A stretch of DNA of 51,873 nt from a bacterium (GCA_029565735.1 JAKQNO010000109.1:1-51873); one strand, 5' to 3'. Counted from the first letter of the stretch, positions 1-9,396 are shown. Program-made: numbers and translations. The notes: generated by a model not told the origin, from the letters alone.

Positions 1-752
1 ATCCCCTGATAAATAAGCATATCAAGCCCGTTTATTATTTTAGCGCCCATTTTTTCCGCACGCGCTAAAAACTCCGTTTTTTCCGGATTGTAGATAATGT
101 CGTAAACAACCGCGCCTTTTTTCAGCTTTTCAATTTCATACACGACCTGATTTCCGTGCATTCCGACCGATGTGCAGTTCATTATAAAATCAGCTTCGGC
201 AAGCACTTTGTCCTTTGCCGCGCTTTTTTTAATATCGCCTATAACGGCTTTTTTTAATCCCAGTTTTTTAACAAGGTTTTTTGTCATCGGGATATCTATA
301 TTATAAATGTGGAATTTTGACGGTTTTTGCGTCATTATTGCGTAGCCAACGGCGTGCGCAGCCCCGCCAGCGCCAAGCATCACCACTTTTTTTCCTTTAA
401 TGTTTATCTTTGCCTTTTTCAACGTGGCAAGAAAACCAAGATAATCGGTATTGTATCCTGTAAGCACTCCGTTTATGTTATTGACGGTGTTTACCGCGCC
501 TATCCTTTCCGCGGCTGGGTCAATTTTGTCCAGAAGCGGCATTACCGCGTGCTTGTGCGGAATTGTGACGTTAATCCCTTTAATGTTTTCCCGCCTTACC
601 CTTTCTATCACAGCAGGGACATTTTCCGGTTCTGTTTCAAACACCCGGTATTCCCATTTCATCTTGTATTTTTTAAAAACCGCGTTGTGCATTACCGGGG
701 ATAAAGTGTGTGAAAGGGGGAACCCTATTATGCCGGTTATTGTTTTTTTCAT
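1..752 (-). CDS. aroE: Shikimate dehydrogenase AroE (3' end outside window)
   Basis: Reduces 3-dehydroshikimate to shikimate with NADPH in the cytoplasmic aromatic amino acid pathway. Translating the minus strand from ATG at 752 gives the family opening MKKTITGIIGFPLSHTLSP, then the substrate and catalytic-lysine segment GINVTIPHKHAVM, then GAVNTVNN and GYNTDYLGFL, and a Rossmann motif MLGAGGAAHAVG. An AGGAG ribosome site lies just upstream of the ATG. About 250 codons are visible and the frame stays open to the window edge, so only the C-terminus is missing. It follows tldE by 35 bases on the same strand. The identification is firm because several AroE signatures occur in the correct order. 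Confidence 0.95.
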   Translation of the reverse strand, partial: MKKTITGIIGFPLSHTLSPVMHNAVFKKYKMKWEYRVFETEPENVPAVIERVRRENIKGINVTIPHKHAVMPLLDKIDPAAERIGAVNTVNNINGVLTGYNTDYLGFLATLKKAKINIKGKKVVMLGAGGAAHAVGYAIMTQKPSKFHIYNIDIPMTKNLVKKLGLKKAVIGDIKKSAAKDKVLAEADFIMNCTSVGMHGNQVVYEIEKLKKGAVVYDIIYNPEKTEFLARAEKMGAKIINGLDMLIYQG

Positions 753-787
753 CGTGCTCTCCTGATTGATAATTTTTAAATAACGCC

Positions 788-2104
788 TTACCTTCCCGCG
801 GCCGCCATATTGCCGATTACAACAGTCGGGCTTCCGTAATTAAAATAAAACGTGATGTCTTCGCATACATCCCTGACATTCATCAAGACGTCCTTTATGT
901 TGCCGGTTACAAGCATTTCCTTTACTGCCTGCTTTATTTCCCCTTTTTCCAGAAGCCACCCGTTTAAACCAAGCGAAAAATTGCCTGACACCGGGTCTGC
1001 GGTATGCAGGCCCATAAGCGAATTTATTATAAGGCCGTTCCCTTTCATAACCTTTTCTTTTCTGGAATCGCCGGGCACTATGTAAAAGTTGGAAACACCG
1101 CATTCAGGAAGAGTTTTAAAGCTTGCGCGCGTGCCGTTGCCGCCCGGAGCTTTTTTAAAATAATCCGCGGAGGATATGTCATATAAAAATTCCATAAGTT
1201 TTCCGTGTTTTATAAGCATCTTGTTTTTACCGGCAGTGCCTTCGCCGTCCGTTCCAAAACTTCCGGCCCTAAATGCCAGAAGCGCGTCGTCATTTATGTT
1301 AAGGATGGAGGACGCGACAGTGTCGCCTTCTTTGTTTGAACCAAAAAGCGATTTGCCTTTGCGTATATTGGAAGCGTAAAACAGCGGCGCTAATATCTGC
1401 AAAAAGTCCACTGCAGCCTGCGGAGGAAGAATAAGGTCGTATCTTCCGGTTTTTAAAGGCCCGCCTCCCAGCAGCATATCGGCTTTTTCAGCGGCTTCAC
1501 GTCCAAGTTTGCCGGCGTCAATATCTTTAAATAAACAGGAGCCTGTCATAACTTCGGACGCTTCCTGCGTTGCGCCGTCCGAAGATATTGCCGAAGTGAA
1601 GCAGTAATAATATGTTTTTTCAGATAATGAATCCGCTCCCTGCGTGTTCATGTAACACGAGGTGTTTTTTATATCCGTAAGGTTTGTGTCCCTTACAAAC
1701 TTCACTTTTTTTCCGTATTTCTTTGCGGCAGATTCAGCTTCAAGCGCTTTGTCCTGCCTTAGCTTTGCGGTTATGGAATTATAATCCGGATCAACCGTAT
1801 CCGGCGGGTCGCATTTGCAGAAAGGCACAAGGGTGTACTTTTCATATCCTTCTATAAGCGCGGTATCAGCCGCTTTATTAACCGCCTTTTTTGCCTCTGC
1901 CGCGTCATCTGCCGTAAAAAAGGCAAAACCCATCCTGCCGTTTTTAAAAACCCTTACCCCGCAGCCGAAAGAATCAGACTGCCTTATCTGGTCAACTTCG
2001 CCGTCGTTTACCATTGTTTCATTCTTTAAATTTTTTTCGCAATACGCGTCGCCCTGCAGCCCAAGCGCGTTAATTTCTGATAAAACGGTTTTCAGGATTT
2101 CCAC
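788..2104 (-). CDS. pmbA: TldE/PmbA-family metalloprotease subunit
   Basis: A 438-residue protein of the TldD/TldE (PmbA) family, whose heterodimer degrades unfolded peptides and matures some modified peptides in the cytoplasm. The N-terminal region with FGCGVRVFKNGRMGFAFF and the C-terminal GNFSLGLNGWLLEKGEI are typical, and the length is normal. I see no HExxxH zinc motif, which assigns it to the TldE (PmbA) side rather than to catalytic TldD. No tldD partner is present in the window. Its start overlaps the end of rsmE by 13 bases, so the two are probably translationally coupled. Confidence 0.85.
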   Translation of the reverse strand: MEILKTVLSEINALGLQGDAYCEKNLKNETMVNDGEVDQIRQSDSFGCGVRVFKNGRMGFAFFTADDAAEAKKAVNKAADTALIEGYEKYTLVPFCKCDPPDTVDPDYNSITAKLRQDKALEAESAAKKYGKKVKFVRDTNLTDIKNTSCYMNTQGADSLSEKTYYYCFTSAISSDGATQEASEVMTGSCLFKDIDAGKLGREAAEKADMLLGGGPLKTGRYDLILPPQAAVDFLQILAPLFYASNIRKGKSLFGSNKEGDTVASSILNINDDALLAFRAGSFGTDGEGTAGKNKMLIKHGKLMEFLYDISSADYFKKAPGGNGTRASFKTLPECGVSNFYIVPGDSRKEKVMKGNGLIINSLMGLHTADPVSGNFSLGLNGWLLEKGEIKQAVKEMLVTGNIKDVLMNVRDVCEDITFYFNYGSPTVVIGNMAAAGR

Positions 2105-2841
2105 ATGCTTCTCCTTACCGCCTGCACCAGCACGGCTGCGGCTGATATGGCCGCGGTTTCCGCCCTTAAAATAGTGTCGCCGATGCTTACCGGGATAAAT
2201 TCTTTTTTTATTAAAAGTTCGGCCTCTGCTTCGTCAAAACCGCCTTCAGGCCCTATAATAAAATAAATCTTTTCATTAAATCCTTCAAGTTTTACCGCTT
2301 CGTCTATAAGAAAATTTTTTTCTTCTTTTTCATAGATAAAAAATTTAAGCGCGTGCTGCGCGGTTTCAAGCGCCGCTATGCCTTCTGTGACAGGCAATAA
2401 TTTCGGTTTATTAAGCCTGCCGCACTGTTTGACCGCGGAATATATTATTTTTTCCCACCTGTCGTTTTTCTTTTCTTCGTCTTTAACCTTTATTACCGTG
2501 CGGTTTGTTATAACCGGTATTATTTCATCAACACCAAGCTCGGTTAACTTTTCAAGCATAAGTTCCATCTTGTCTTTTTTTATTAAGGAGATTATGGCAC
2601 AGATCTGCGCGGTGCTTTTTTGCCTGTCCCTTAATTTTTCAGCCACTTTTACCTTAATTACCCCGTAATGCCTGTCAATTTCCTGTATTTCCGCTTCGTA
2701 TTCCCCGTGTTCGTAATTAAAAACATTTATCTTTTCGCCGGGTTCCATGCGCAGCACTGTCGCGGCGTGGGTGTAATCCCCGCCCGTAATTTCCGCTTTG
2801 CCTTCCGCTATTTTATTTACAAAAAACCTGTGGCGAGCCAT
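2092..2841 (-). CDS. rsmE: 16S rRNA m3U1498 methyltransferase RsmE
   Basis: SPOUT-class methyltransferase that N3-methylates U1498 of 16S rRNA. The C-terminal knot carries the SAM-binding signature IIGPEGGFDEAEAELL (around residue 195) and DTILRAETAA, and the N-terminal PUA-like segment begins MARHRFFVNK. I start at ATG 2841 because GGGGAG sits just upstream; an in-frame start ten codons earlier would run into the preceding gene and adds no family-like sequence. It lies between the lipoprotein gene (19-base gap) and tldE (13-base overlap). Confidence 0.92.
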   Translation of the reverse strand: MARHRFFVNKIAEGKAEITGGDYTHAATVLRMEPGEKINVFNYEHGEYEAEIQEIDRHYGVIKVKVAEKLRDRQKSTAQICAIISLIKKDKMELMLEKLTELGVDEIIPVITNRTVIKVKDEEKKNDRWEKIIYSAVKQCGRLNKPKLLPVTEGIAALETAQHALKFFIYEKEEKNFLIDEAVKLEGFNEKIYFIIGPEGGFDEAEAELLIKKEFIPVSIGDTILRAETAAISAAAVLVQAVRRSMWKS

Positions 2842-2860
2842 ATTTCTCCCCGGTTTATAT

Positions 2861-3721
2861 TTAAGGTTCAAATACCTTTATGTCGGACACGTTTTCCACG
2901 TAAACCGCGCTGTCCATTGTGTCAATTAAAGACGGTTTTATGACTTTGCCGTTGCCTTCACCGTAATCTGCCCATACCCTTAATTTGCTGCCGTTTACGC
3001 AGCTGTATTCAATAATCCCAGCGGCGCACGGCACATATAAAATTCCGTCTTTAACGGCTATGCCTTTTATATCCGTGCCGGGCTCTATTTTCATCCTGAA
3101 ATTTCCGTTTAAATCCATAAATAAAATCCTGTCAAGTTCTGAATCAGCTGCCACTATTTCATTGGTTCCGTTAAAACACATATCTGATACCTGCATAAAC
3201 CAGTCGTCAGCCGTGCTTGTTAAAGCAACCGGCTGTGCAGTTCCAAAACTTCCGGCCGGAAGCGTGCACTTCTTGTATATCCCGCTTTCCAAAGCAAAAT
3301 AAAAATTTTCATTTTCATCAACTATAAATTCATGCACGTTAAAATCCAATACGTCGAATGAGCTGATATTTGAATTGCCAACCGTTATTCTGCTGACTAC
3401 TCCGTCATTTGAATCATAAATATATACCTTGCCGTAGTCCGCGTATACAGCTGATGGCGAAACAATGGAATCCTGCGGAGTCTCCCATTCTTGATCTCCA
3501 TTTTTATTAAAACAATAAACTTTTCCTGCTATTTTATCCGCAACATAAATATTTCCTCCGTAAGCGTCAAAATCAGCGACTTCTGATAAACCGCTGATGC
3601 TTCCGGTGTAATGCATCCCTGTATAATTGGAAGCCTGCGGGTCTGTCGGGTTAACACGCTTCATGTCTTTGCATGAGATTAAAAAAACAAAGGCAATAAA
3701 TATAACCGTCAGTTTTTTCAT
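2861..3721 (-). CDS. Predicted lipoprotein with beta-propeller-like repeats, copy 2
   Basis: Signal peptide and lipobox (FVFLISCKDMKR) predict a lipid-anchored exported protein. After an NPTDP motif, the body repeats units such as FDAYGGNIYVADKIAGKVYCF and GKVYIYDSNDGVVSRI, resembling NHL or SMP-30-like propeller blades. Start chosen at ATG 3721, five bases after AGGTGG; a GTG three codons upstream is less likely. Its nearest relative in the window is the lipoprotein at 4548-5408, which shares the lipobox, the NP(T/Y)DP motif, the YKG/YTG stretch and the closing IKKFGE/IKVFEP. It sits directly downstream of a TPR/DUF5683-type protein, as its paralogue does. The ligand is unknown. Confidence 0.7.
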   Translation of the reverse strand: MKKLTVIFIAFVFLISCKDMKRVNPTDPQASNYTGMHYTGSISGLSEVADFDAYGGNIYVADKIAGKVYCFNKNGDQEWETPQDSIVSPSAVYADYGKVYIYDSNDGVVSRITVGNSNISSFDVLDFNVHEFIVDENENFYFALESGIYKKCTLPAGSFGTAQPVALTSTADDWFMQVSDMCFNGTNEIVAADSELDRILFMDLNGNFRMKIEPGTDIKGIAVKDGILYVPCAAGIIEYSCVNGSKLRVWADYGEGNGKVIKPSLIDTMDSAVYVENVSDIKVFEP

Positions 3722-3723
3722 AT

Positions 3724-4539
3724 TTACCACCTTAATTCCGCGGACGCGATAAATGTGCCGCTTTCGTTTATATTAAACACGGCCCTTGCGTCAGGCGAAT
3801 TATAATTTAACGCGGCATCCACAATTCCTGCAGCGTAAAGCCCGCCTGTTATAAGGCCGAATATAAGCGCGCTTGTGGCCGCTTCTTCCGCTTTTTTAAA
3901 AGCCGCTTCCTGGTTTTCATTTGTCTTTAAATATTTATCGTACTTTGTGTGCTGGTCAGCCGTATTGTAAATTGTAAGGCCCAAGCTAAGCGCGAAAGCC
4001 GCGCCTGTTATTACGCCTTTTAAGTTCTGGCCGTTATGCATCTGCCCCCACCCCGGCAGTACGGCGGAGCGCCAGATTGAATCTATGGGTTCCCTGACCT
4101 GTGTCGCTTTCTGTTTTTTTTCTATAAAGGAATTGTAATACTCCATAAAATCCTTTGCGTCCTTATCTTCGGGGTCAAGTTCAAGCACTTTTTTAAAAAG
4201 AGGCAGCGCGTACTTGTGCTGTTTTAACTGGTAATAACAGAATCCCGTGTTCTTCCATCCATCTTTAAAAGTGGGGTCTATTTTCACCGACGCGTAAAAA
4301 AACCTTGCCGCGTTTTTGTAATCCTTTGATTTAAAAAGCGCTTCTCCTTTTTTGAAATACAGCATAGCCTTATCGCGCACCGGGTTTTTCATTTTGGCGG
4401 ATTCGGTTTCCACCTGCTGAAGAAAAACAGACATGGCTTCATCTTCGGTCTGCGCCCTTTCGGTTTCTTCATAAAACGCGCGCAAATCAGATGAAACGAT
4501 TAAACAGAAAGCCATTAAGATAAACAAAACTTTTTTCAT
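3724..4539 (-). CDS. TPR protein with C-terminal DUF5683-type membrane domain, copy 2
   Basis: The N-terminal signal sequence (MKKVLFILMAFCLIVSS) is followed by about two TPR units (residues about 60-135, including AARFFYASVKIDPTFKDGWKNTG). The C-terminal half opens with IWRSAVLPGWGQMHNGQ and continues with small hydrophobic segments, as in DUF5683-type membrane proteins of diderm bacteria. Its stop codon is three bases from the next gene's ATG, so coupling is likely. It is paralogous to the product of 5410-6162. The role is not known; the pairing with a lipoprotein suggests an envelope complex. Confidence 0.7.
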   Translation of the reverse strand: MKKVLFILMAFCLIVSSDLRAFYEETERAQTEDEAMSVFLQQVETESAKMKNPVRDKAMLYFKKGEALFKSKDYKNAARFFYASVKIDPTFKDGWKNTGFCYYQLKQHKYALPLFKKVLELDPEDKDAKDFMEYYNSFIEKKQKATQVREPIDSIWRSAVLPGWGQMHNGQNLKGVITGAAFALSLGLTIYNTADQHTKYDKYLKTNENQEAAFKKAEEAATSALIFGLITGGLYAAGIVDAALNYNSPDARAVFNINESGTFIASAELRW

Positions 4540-4547
4540 AACGGTTT

Positions 4548-5408
4548 TTACTCCCCGAATTTCTTTATGGTTGATCCGTCCTGGATATATAATAACCCGT
4601 CAATGGTGTTATAGGCAATACTTTTTCCGTTAAAAACCCTTCCGGGTCCCTCTCCAAAATCCCCCCATTTAAGCAGTACCGCAAGCGCGCCGTCAGTTTT
4701 GTAAACTGCGCTTTCCGACAATACCTGAAGCGCTCCGCCATACACGCACGCGTCAATTATATTCGCGCCGAAATTTATCACTTCCGCACTGCTTAAGTTT
4801 TGGTCATATTTGATTGCCTGTTTTTTGTTAAGGGTGTTTACAACGTATAAGGAAGCGCCAAATTTAAAAATTTCGCCCGGCGTAAAGTAGCCCTGCGCGG
4901 TTACGCTGACCGAGACGGTCATCTGCGCGCCGCCGGAGTCGGGAATACGGTATATTTCATTGTCATATTCATTGGTAATGTACAGGTTGCCGTCCATCCA
5001 CTCTATATATAAGCTGTCAATTCCCGAAGACGTGGAAAAAGGCAAAACAGAAGTCATATTCATGGCATCTATAACGGTCACGCCTGTTGACCTGTCAACA
5101 GCGTAAAAATTTCCGCTGTCATCCGCGCAGATATCAGAAATTCCGGTAAACACGCCGATGGAAGCGCCTGCCGCGGTTTTTACGGCGCAATCCCCATAGA
5201 TTTCCTTTGTTCCGGCAAAGGCAATATAACCGCCGGCTGAAGCCATTTTTTTAATCTGAAAATCCGCGGGGTAAAGTTCTTCCCCTTTATAGGTGATTCC
5301 TTTGTAATCGGCCGAAGACGGGTCATAAGGATTTTTGCGTGAAAGTTCCCTGCAGCCGGATAAAACAATTATCAGGACAGCGATTAAAATAATGGCCGGT
5401 TTACGCAT
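4548..5408 (-). CDS. Predicted lipoprotein with beta-propeller-like repeats, copy 1
   Basis: Starts MRKPAIILIAVLIIVLSGCREL, a clear type II signal peptide, then KNPYDPSSADYKG. The remainder contains repeated short beta-rich units (for example SGNFYAVDRSTGVTVIDA, DGNLYITNEYDNEIYRIP and DGLLYIQDGSTIKKFGE), consistent with a propeller. It begins one base after the stop of the preceding TPR gene, with AGGTAT as ribosome site. It is 286 residues, almost the same length as its paralogue at 2861-3721. The function is unknown. Confidence 0.7.
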   Translation of the reverse strand: MRKPAIILIAVLIIVLSGCRELSRKNPYDPSSADYKGITYKGEELYPADFQIKKMASAGGYIAFAGTKEIYGDCAVKTAAGASIGVFTGISDICADDSGNFYAVDRSTGVTVIDAMNMTSVLPFSTSSGIDSLYIEWMDGNLYITNEYDNEIYRIPDSGGAQMTVSVSVTAQGYFTPGEIFKFGASLYVVNTLNKKQAIKYDQNLSSAEVINFGANIIDACVYGGALQVLSESAVYKTDGALAVLLKWGDFGEGPGRVFNGKSIAYNTIDGLLYIQDGSTIKKFGE

Positions 5409-5409
5409 A

Positions 5410-6162
5410 TTAATACCTGTAATTGACTATATTCAGGGCAAGCATATCGCCCTTTATTTCAATCATCGAATTCATCCTGTTCATGTCAATTCCTATCTTG
5501 TCATATTCCGCGCCTGTCATAAAACCGTCCACTATGGATATAAGCCAGACAGTGCCCAGCATGGCAAGCGGGATAATCACGCGGCTGTTGGCGTCCTGCG
5601 CGGCTTTATATTTTACATCAAAATCAGTGTTGGCGTTGTAATAGGCGTCCACAGCCTGCTGCTGGTCTATTGTGTATTTAACCACAGCAGCGGTGCTGGC
5701 AAGAAAAGACAGCGAGTATATGTACCCTTTTACAAGCTCATCGTTATAAAACTGCCCAAGGCCCGGAAACACCGCGGAACGCCACATAATATCGCCTTTT
5801 AATTTTTTCTGTTTTTTACCTGTCGCGGCTGTTTTGGAAGGCTCGTTTATTTTTGGATTTATCATGTCCAGGTATTTTTCAGCCGTCTTTTCGCCGGGTT
5901 TTATCATAAGCACGTATTTAAAAATAAGCTTGGCGTTGCGGTACTTTTTCATGTTGTAGTAGCACATTCCCAGCCCAAGCCACGCCTGCCACATTTTTTT
6001 GTCCTTTTTAACGGCAGCATTATAATATTGAAGGGCCTTATTAAGGTCATTCTGCTTATGGTAGGTTATGGCATATTTGTAATATTTGACAGCCAGACTG
6101 TCAGCGGCAAATACATTTGTGATAAACACAGTAAGTAATGCTGTTATTACAAGCCTTTTCAA
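5410..6162 (-). CDS. TPR protein with C-terminal DUF5683-type membrane domain, copy 1 (TTG start)
   Basis: Starts at TTG 6162, after GGGGTGG, giving the signal peptide MKRLVITALLTVFITNVFAA; no ATG lies near. TPR-like helices occupy about residues 25-100 (YYNAAVKKDKKMWQAWLGLG). The second half begins MWRSAVFPGLGQFYND and has hydrophobic stretches like the neighbour at 3724. It is the first gene of a four-gene tandem (TPR, lipoprotein, TPR, lipoprotein). The role is unknown, but the repeated pairing implies that the two products work together at the cell envelope. Confidence 0.7.
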   Translation of the reverse strand: MKRLVITALLTVFITNVFAADSLAVKYYKYAITYHKQNDLNKALQYYNAAVKKDKKMWQAWLGLGMCYYNMKKYRNAKLIFKYVLMIKPGEKTAEKYLDMINPKINEPSKTAATGKKQKKLKGDIMWRSAVFPGLGQFYNDELVKGYIYSLSFLASTAAVVKYTIDQQQAVDAYYNANTDFDVKYKAAQDANSRVIIPLAMLGTVWLISIVDGFMTGAEYDKIGIDMNRMNSMIEIKGDMLALNIVNYRY

Positions 6163-6198
6163 CTCTTTGCCACCCCGTAATATTTTGTCGGTTATCTT

Positions 6199-6237
6199 AA
6201 ATTTACCAAAAAATCTGGCAAAATGAAAGGTAAATTT
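6199..6237. repeat. Perfect 9-bp inverted repeat upstream of the TPR/lipoprotein operon
   Basis: AAATTTACC at 6199-6207 is mirrored by GGTAAATTT at 6229-6237 with 21 bases between. It lies in the 110-base gap before the TTG start at 6162. The long spacer argues against a terminator; a dimeric regulator site for the downstream operon is possible but untested. Confidence 0.3.
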
Positions 6238-6272
6238 GGGTTTTTCAATACGGGACAGGTGTATTAAAACTA

Positions 6273-7358
6273 TCAGTTATTTACAAAAAACGGCTTAATA
6301 AAATATTTTATAATTCCGGCTATTATCCAGTACAGTCTTAAATACGGGATATACAGATAATGAAAGCCCACTGTAATAACGTCTTTAAAAACAACCGTTT
6401 TTTTTCTGAACATGGCATATACAGATATAATATAGGAAGCCGCGTAAAACGCCGCCGCCGCATATCCAAAAATACTATTACCTGTCAAAAGCCATATCAG
6501 CACAAATATGGGCATCGCGTAATATCCGGAATAATAGGAAGGCACAAACCAGCTGTCAAACCAGTTAAGATATTTAAAATAATATCCGGGAAACTTTCTT
6601 ATTAATAGCGGCTCGTAAATACCATAAAAAGCCAGTTTAAACAGCATTTTATAATTGGAACTATACACCGGATGGTACACTATTATTTTATCTGAAAATT
6701 CCGACACAGCCCCCGCTTTAAGCATTGCAAAACCAAGGGCTGTATCCTCTCTTATAGGGTGGCGGAACTCTTCATCAAAACCGCCTATTTTTTCTATAAT
6801 TTTTCTGCGCGTAAACAGGTTGCAGGTTATCCATCTTCCGCCTGTTTTATTCTGCACCGTGTGGGTAAAGACTGTATTTTTTATCTCCCTTTCAAGCGAA
6901 AGGGTCATGCCCTCTATCACATCTGCTTTACTGCGTTTAAATACTGTCAGGACGTTTTTTATCAGGTTTTTATCCGCTATCACATCGCTGTCAATAAACC
7001 CTATTATTTCACCTGCTGCAGCCAAGATGCCGTTGTTTCTTGCGGCAGACGGGCCCGCGTTTTTCTGATAAACATATTTTAGTTCAGAATGTTTTTTTAT
7101 AAGTCCTTTTATTGCATCACAGGTGCCGTCAGAAGAGCCGTCATCGGATACTATTATTTCCACTTTTTTCCTGTCATACTTCTGCTTAAAAAGCGAATCT
7201 AAAAGGGCAAGCAGGTCTTTTTGCCTGTTGTATGTGGGAATCACTATTGAAAGTTCTTTTTCCATTTTCTTGCTGTTAAAAACAGAAAGAAAACTTTTTT
7301 GCGGTTTATTTTTCATCAACTTTCTCTTATCCTTTCTTAACGCATAATAATCGTTCAT
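6273..7358 (-). CDS. Family 2 glycosyltransferase with C-terminal membrane segments
   Basis: A GT-A fold glycosyltransferase: LSIVIPTYNRQKDLLALLD, then VSDDGSSDGTCDAI for nucleotide binding, and IGFIDSDVIADKNLI as the DxD motif. It also has the family segment GGFDEEFRHPIREDTALGF. The last 120 residues contain about three hydrophobic helices, so it is probably anchored on the cytoplasmic face of the inner membrane. A basic N-terminal extension of about 30 residues precedes the domain, and a start at 7265 (MEKELSIVIP) cannot be excluded. It lies downstream of the GT-C gene at 7393. The sugar and acceptor are unknown. Confidence 0.85.
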   Translation of the reverse strand: MNDYYALRKDKRKLMKNKPQKSFLSVFNSKKMEKELSIVIPTYNRQKDLLALLDSLFKQKYDRKKVEIIVSDDGSSDGTCDAIKGLIKKHSELKYVYQKNAGPSAARNNGILAAAGEIIGFIDSDVIADKNLIKNVLTVFKRSKADVIEGMTLSLEREIKNTVFTHTVQNKTGGRWITCNLFTRRKIIEKIGGFDEEFRHPIREDTALGFAMLKAGAVSEFSDKIIVYHPVYSSNYKMLFKLAFYGIYEPLLIRKFPGYYFKYLNWFDSWFVPSYYSGYYAMPIFVLIWLLTGNSIFGYAAAAFYAASYIISVYAMFRKKTVVFKDVITVGFHYLYIPYLRLYWIIAGIIKYFIKPFFVNN

Positions 7359-7392
7359 GCTTTCTGTAAAAGTATTTTATCACAAACTTTTT

Positions 7393-9282
7393 TTAATCAG
7401 CAATAATACTTCCGTTTTTTAAGGCAAACCTGTTGCTGCCGGAAGTAACCTTAAGCCTTTTTCCGCTTTTTCTGTCGTACAGCCCTATTTCCGCCGTCTC
7501 GGCCGTTAATATTGCCGGATTGTCAATGTAATCGGTATCATTAATTATTGCGCCTTTTTCCTGCTTTCCAAAAGGCGCAAGATTCCTGGCGGGTTCATGG
7601 TCCGCGGTAAACAGAAGCCTTTCACTGCCATCTTTAAAATGCACATAAATCCTGTAATCTTTTTTTGCGCCTGAAATCATTTTCCACTCATAAACCGCGC
7701 GCCCGCCGCCTATTTTCACGCTGTTCAGCGCGATAATTCCTCCAAAAACACATTTATCGGTTTTTTCCATGCCCGAATTTAATAATACAGGAATCTTATC
7801 CTTGCCTGTTTTTTTCAGGCCGTAAATTCCGTACTTTATTTTTCCGCCAGCTTTCACGGTATCGTAAAGCATCAATTCCCTGTCCCTGTACAGCCCTTTT
7901 AATACGCCGAATTTTCCTGGTATGCTTTCAGGATTTTCATAAATCCCGCCGTTTTCAAGCATGGCAAGAAGGATAAGCCCTTCCCTTTCATCCTGCGCGT
8001 AAACATTTTTTATCCTGTCTGTTTCTGAAAATCCGTAATCGCCAAGCAGCACGCCGTAAAAATAATAAGTCATCACATAATATCCGCAGTTAAGCCCCGC
8101 GACAGGCATTCCGGTTTTATTTATTTTTTCCGCGGCTTCCTTTATACCGTCGTTTAAGTCATATAAGGCGCCCATTTTTATTTTTGGATTAAAAGGCATT
8201 AAGGACAGCACAATAAACAGCAGAAAAACAGCCGCTGCCGCAGCTTTTGACCTGCTTTTCAGCAATTCAAAAATACCAAATGCACCCCTTGCCAAAGCCA
8301 GAGCCATAAACGGCATTATTACCACAAGATATCTGTCGTATACCGGAAGCCCCCTTGCAGCCATAAAAACCATCATAAGATAAAAAAAGAGCGTATTTCC
8401 AAAAATAAATATGTCTTTCTTTCTGTAAATATTTTTTGGAATCAAAAGAAGGATTACCGCTGAAATTAAAGCTATAGCAGGCTTAACAATTCCGGCAGCT
8501 TCTTTGTTCAGAATAATCAAATTTTCCAGGCCCTTTTTAAAAGTTTCATAATTAATAATTCCTTTATAGCTGCCGGGATTGAACTCGGTAAAAGAGACCA
8601 GCCTGTTGCATTCAAATAATGCCGCCCATATGAAAACTGTACAAAAAACCGCGGCAAACGGAATTATTATTTGGACAGCCGGTTTTATATATTCTTCAGC
8701 CTTCCTTTTGCCCGCGTCCAGAAAATACAGGGCTGATAAAAAAACAGGAACAAAATACATGGATGTAAATTTGGAGGCAAAAGCCAGCCCTAAAAACAAG
8801 CCGCCGGAAATGTATCTGCCGCTTATTATAAGGTAAAGCGAAACGCAGAGGAACATTGTCATAAACGGGTCCATAAACGCCGTGGGCCCAAAAACAAGGA
8901 AATATTTGGATGAACAGAGCATGGCTGCAGTTAAAAAGCCTGTTTTTTTATCATAAATCTTTACCGCTGTTTTATAGATAAAAATAAATGTCAAAAGCGA
9001 AGCAATCATCCCCGGTATTCTTATTACAGTATCATTATTGCCAAAAATCAGTATGAAAAAGGCAATAATGCCGCTTACCAGCGGAAATTTTCCGGTTTCA
9101 AAATGCCTTTGAAGAATATCGCTGCCGTCCGCTATTCTTAACGCGGCGGAGGAGTAAACCCCTTCATCCATATAAAGGCTGTGCCTGCCAAGCATAAGAA
9201 GTTCCGCCGTAAAAACAAAAAGCATAACCAGCAAAACTCCGTAATCCCATATTTTTTCATTAAATTTTAAGCTGTTCGCCAT
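7393..9282 (-). CDS. GT39-like (PMT/ArnT type) membrane glycosyltransferase
   Basis: A 629-residue polytopic protein. After the first helix comes LYMDEGVYSSAALRIADG, whose Asp-Glu pair matches the catalytic acidic motif in the first outer loop of GT-C enzymes. About ten hydrophobic helices follow (residues 20-390), then a soluble C-terminal domain. Such enzymes transfer sugars from polyprenyl-phosphate donors to lipids, glycans or proteins on the outer face of the inner membrane. It sits beside a GT2 and opposite the wzx operon, consistent with envelope glycan assembly. The exact substrate is unknown. Confidence 0.8.
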   Translation of the reverse strand: MANSLKFNEKIWDYGVLLVMLFVFTAELLMLGRHSLYMDEGVYSSAALRIADGSDILQRHFETGKFPLVSGIIAFFILIFGNNDTVIRIPGMIASLLTFIFIYKTAVKIYDKKTGFLTAAMLCSSKYFLVFGPTAFMDPFMTMFLCVSLYLIISGRYISGGLFLGLAFASKFTSMYFVPVFLSALYFLDAGKRKAEEYIKPAVQIIIPFAAVFCTVFIWAALFECNRLVSFTEFNPGSYKGIINYETFKKGLENLIILNKEAAGIVKPAIALISAVILLLIPKNIYRKKDIFIFGNTLFFYLMMVFMAARGLPVYDRYLVVIMPFMALALARGAFGIFELLKSRSKAAAAAVFLLFIVLSLMPFNPKIKMGALYDLNDGIKEAAEKINKTGMPVAGLNCGYYVMTYYFYGVLLGDYGFSETDRIKNVYAQDEREGLILLAMLENGGIYENPESIPGKFGVLKGLYRDRELMLYDTVKAGGKIKYGIYGLKKTGKDKIPVLLNSGMEKTDKCVFGGIIALNSVKIGGGRAVYEWKMISGAKKDYRIYVHFKDGSERLLFTADHEPARNLAPFGKQEKGAIINDTDYIDNPAILTAETAEIGLYDRKSGKRLKVTSGSNRFALKNGSIIAD

Positions 9283-9338
9283 CCGGAAAGGCTTCTCCTG
9301 TCTTTGCCAATTGTCTGCCTGAGGATAAGTCCGCGTCC

Positions 9339-9363
9339 CCTGTTAAACTAACAAAATAACAGG
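9339..9363. repeat. 7-bp inverted repeat in the divergent wzx/GT-C intergenic region
   Basis: CCTGTTA (9339-9345) is repeated inverted as TAACAGG (9357-9363) in the gap between the divergently transcribed genes at 9282 and 9462. It could be an operator for either direction. Nothing else distinctive was seen in this gap apart from the plus-strand promoter. Confidence 0.25.
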
Positions 9364-9396
9364 ATTATTGCAAATACATAATAGTGATTTTTCTGA

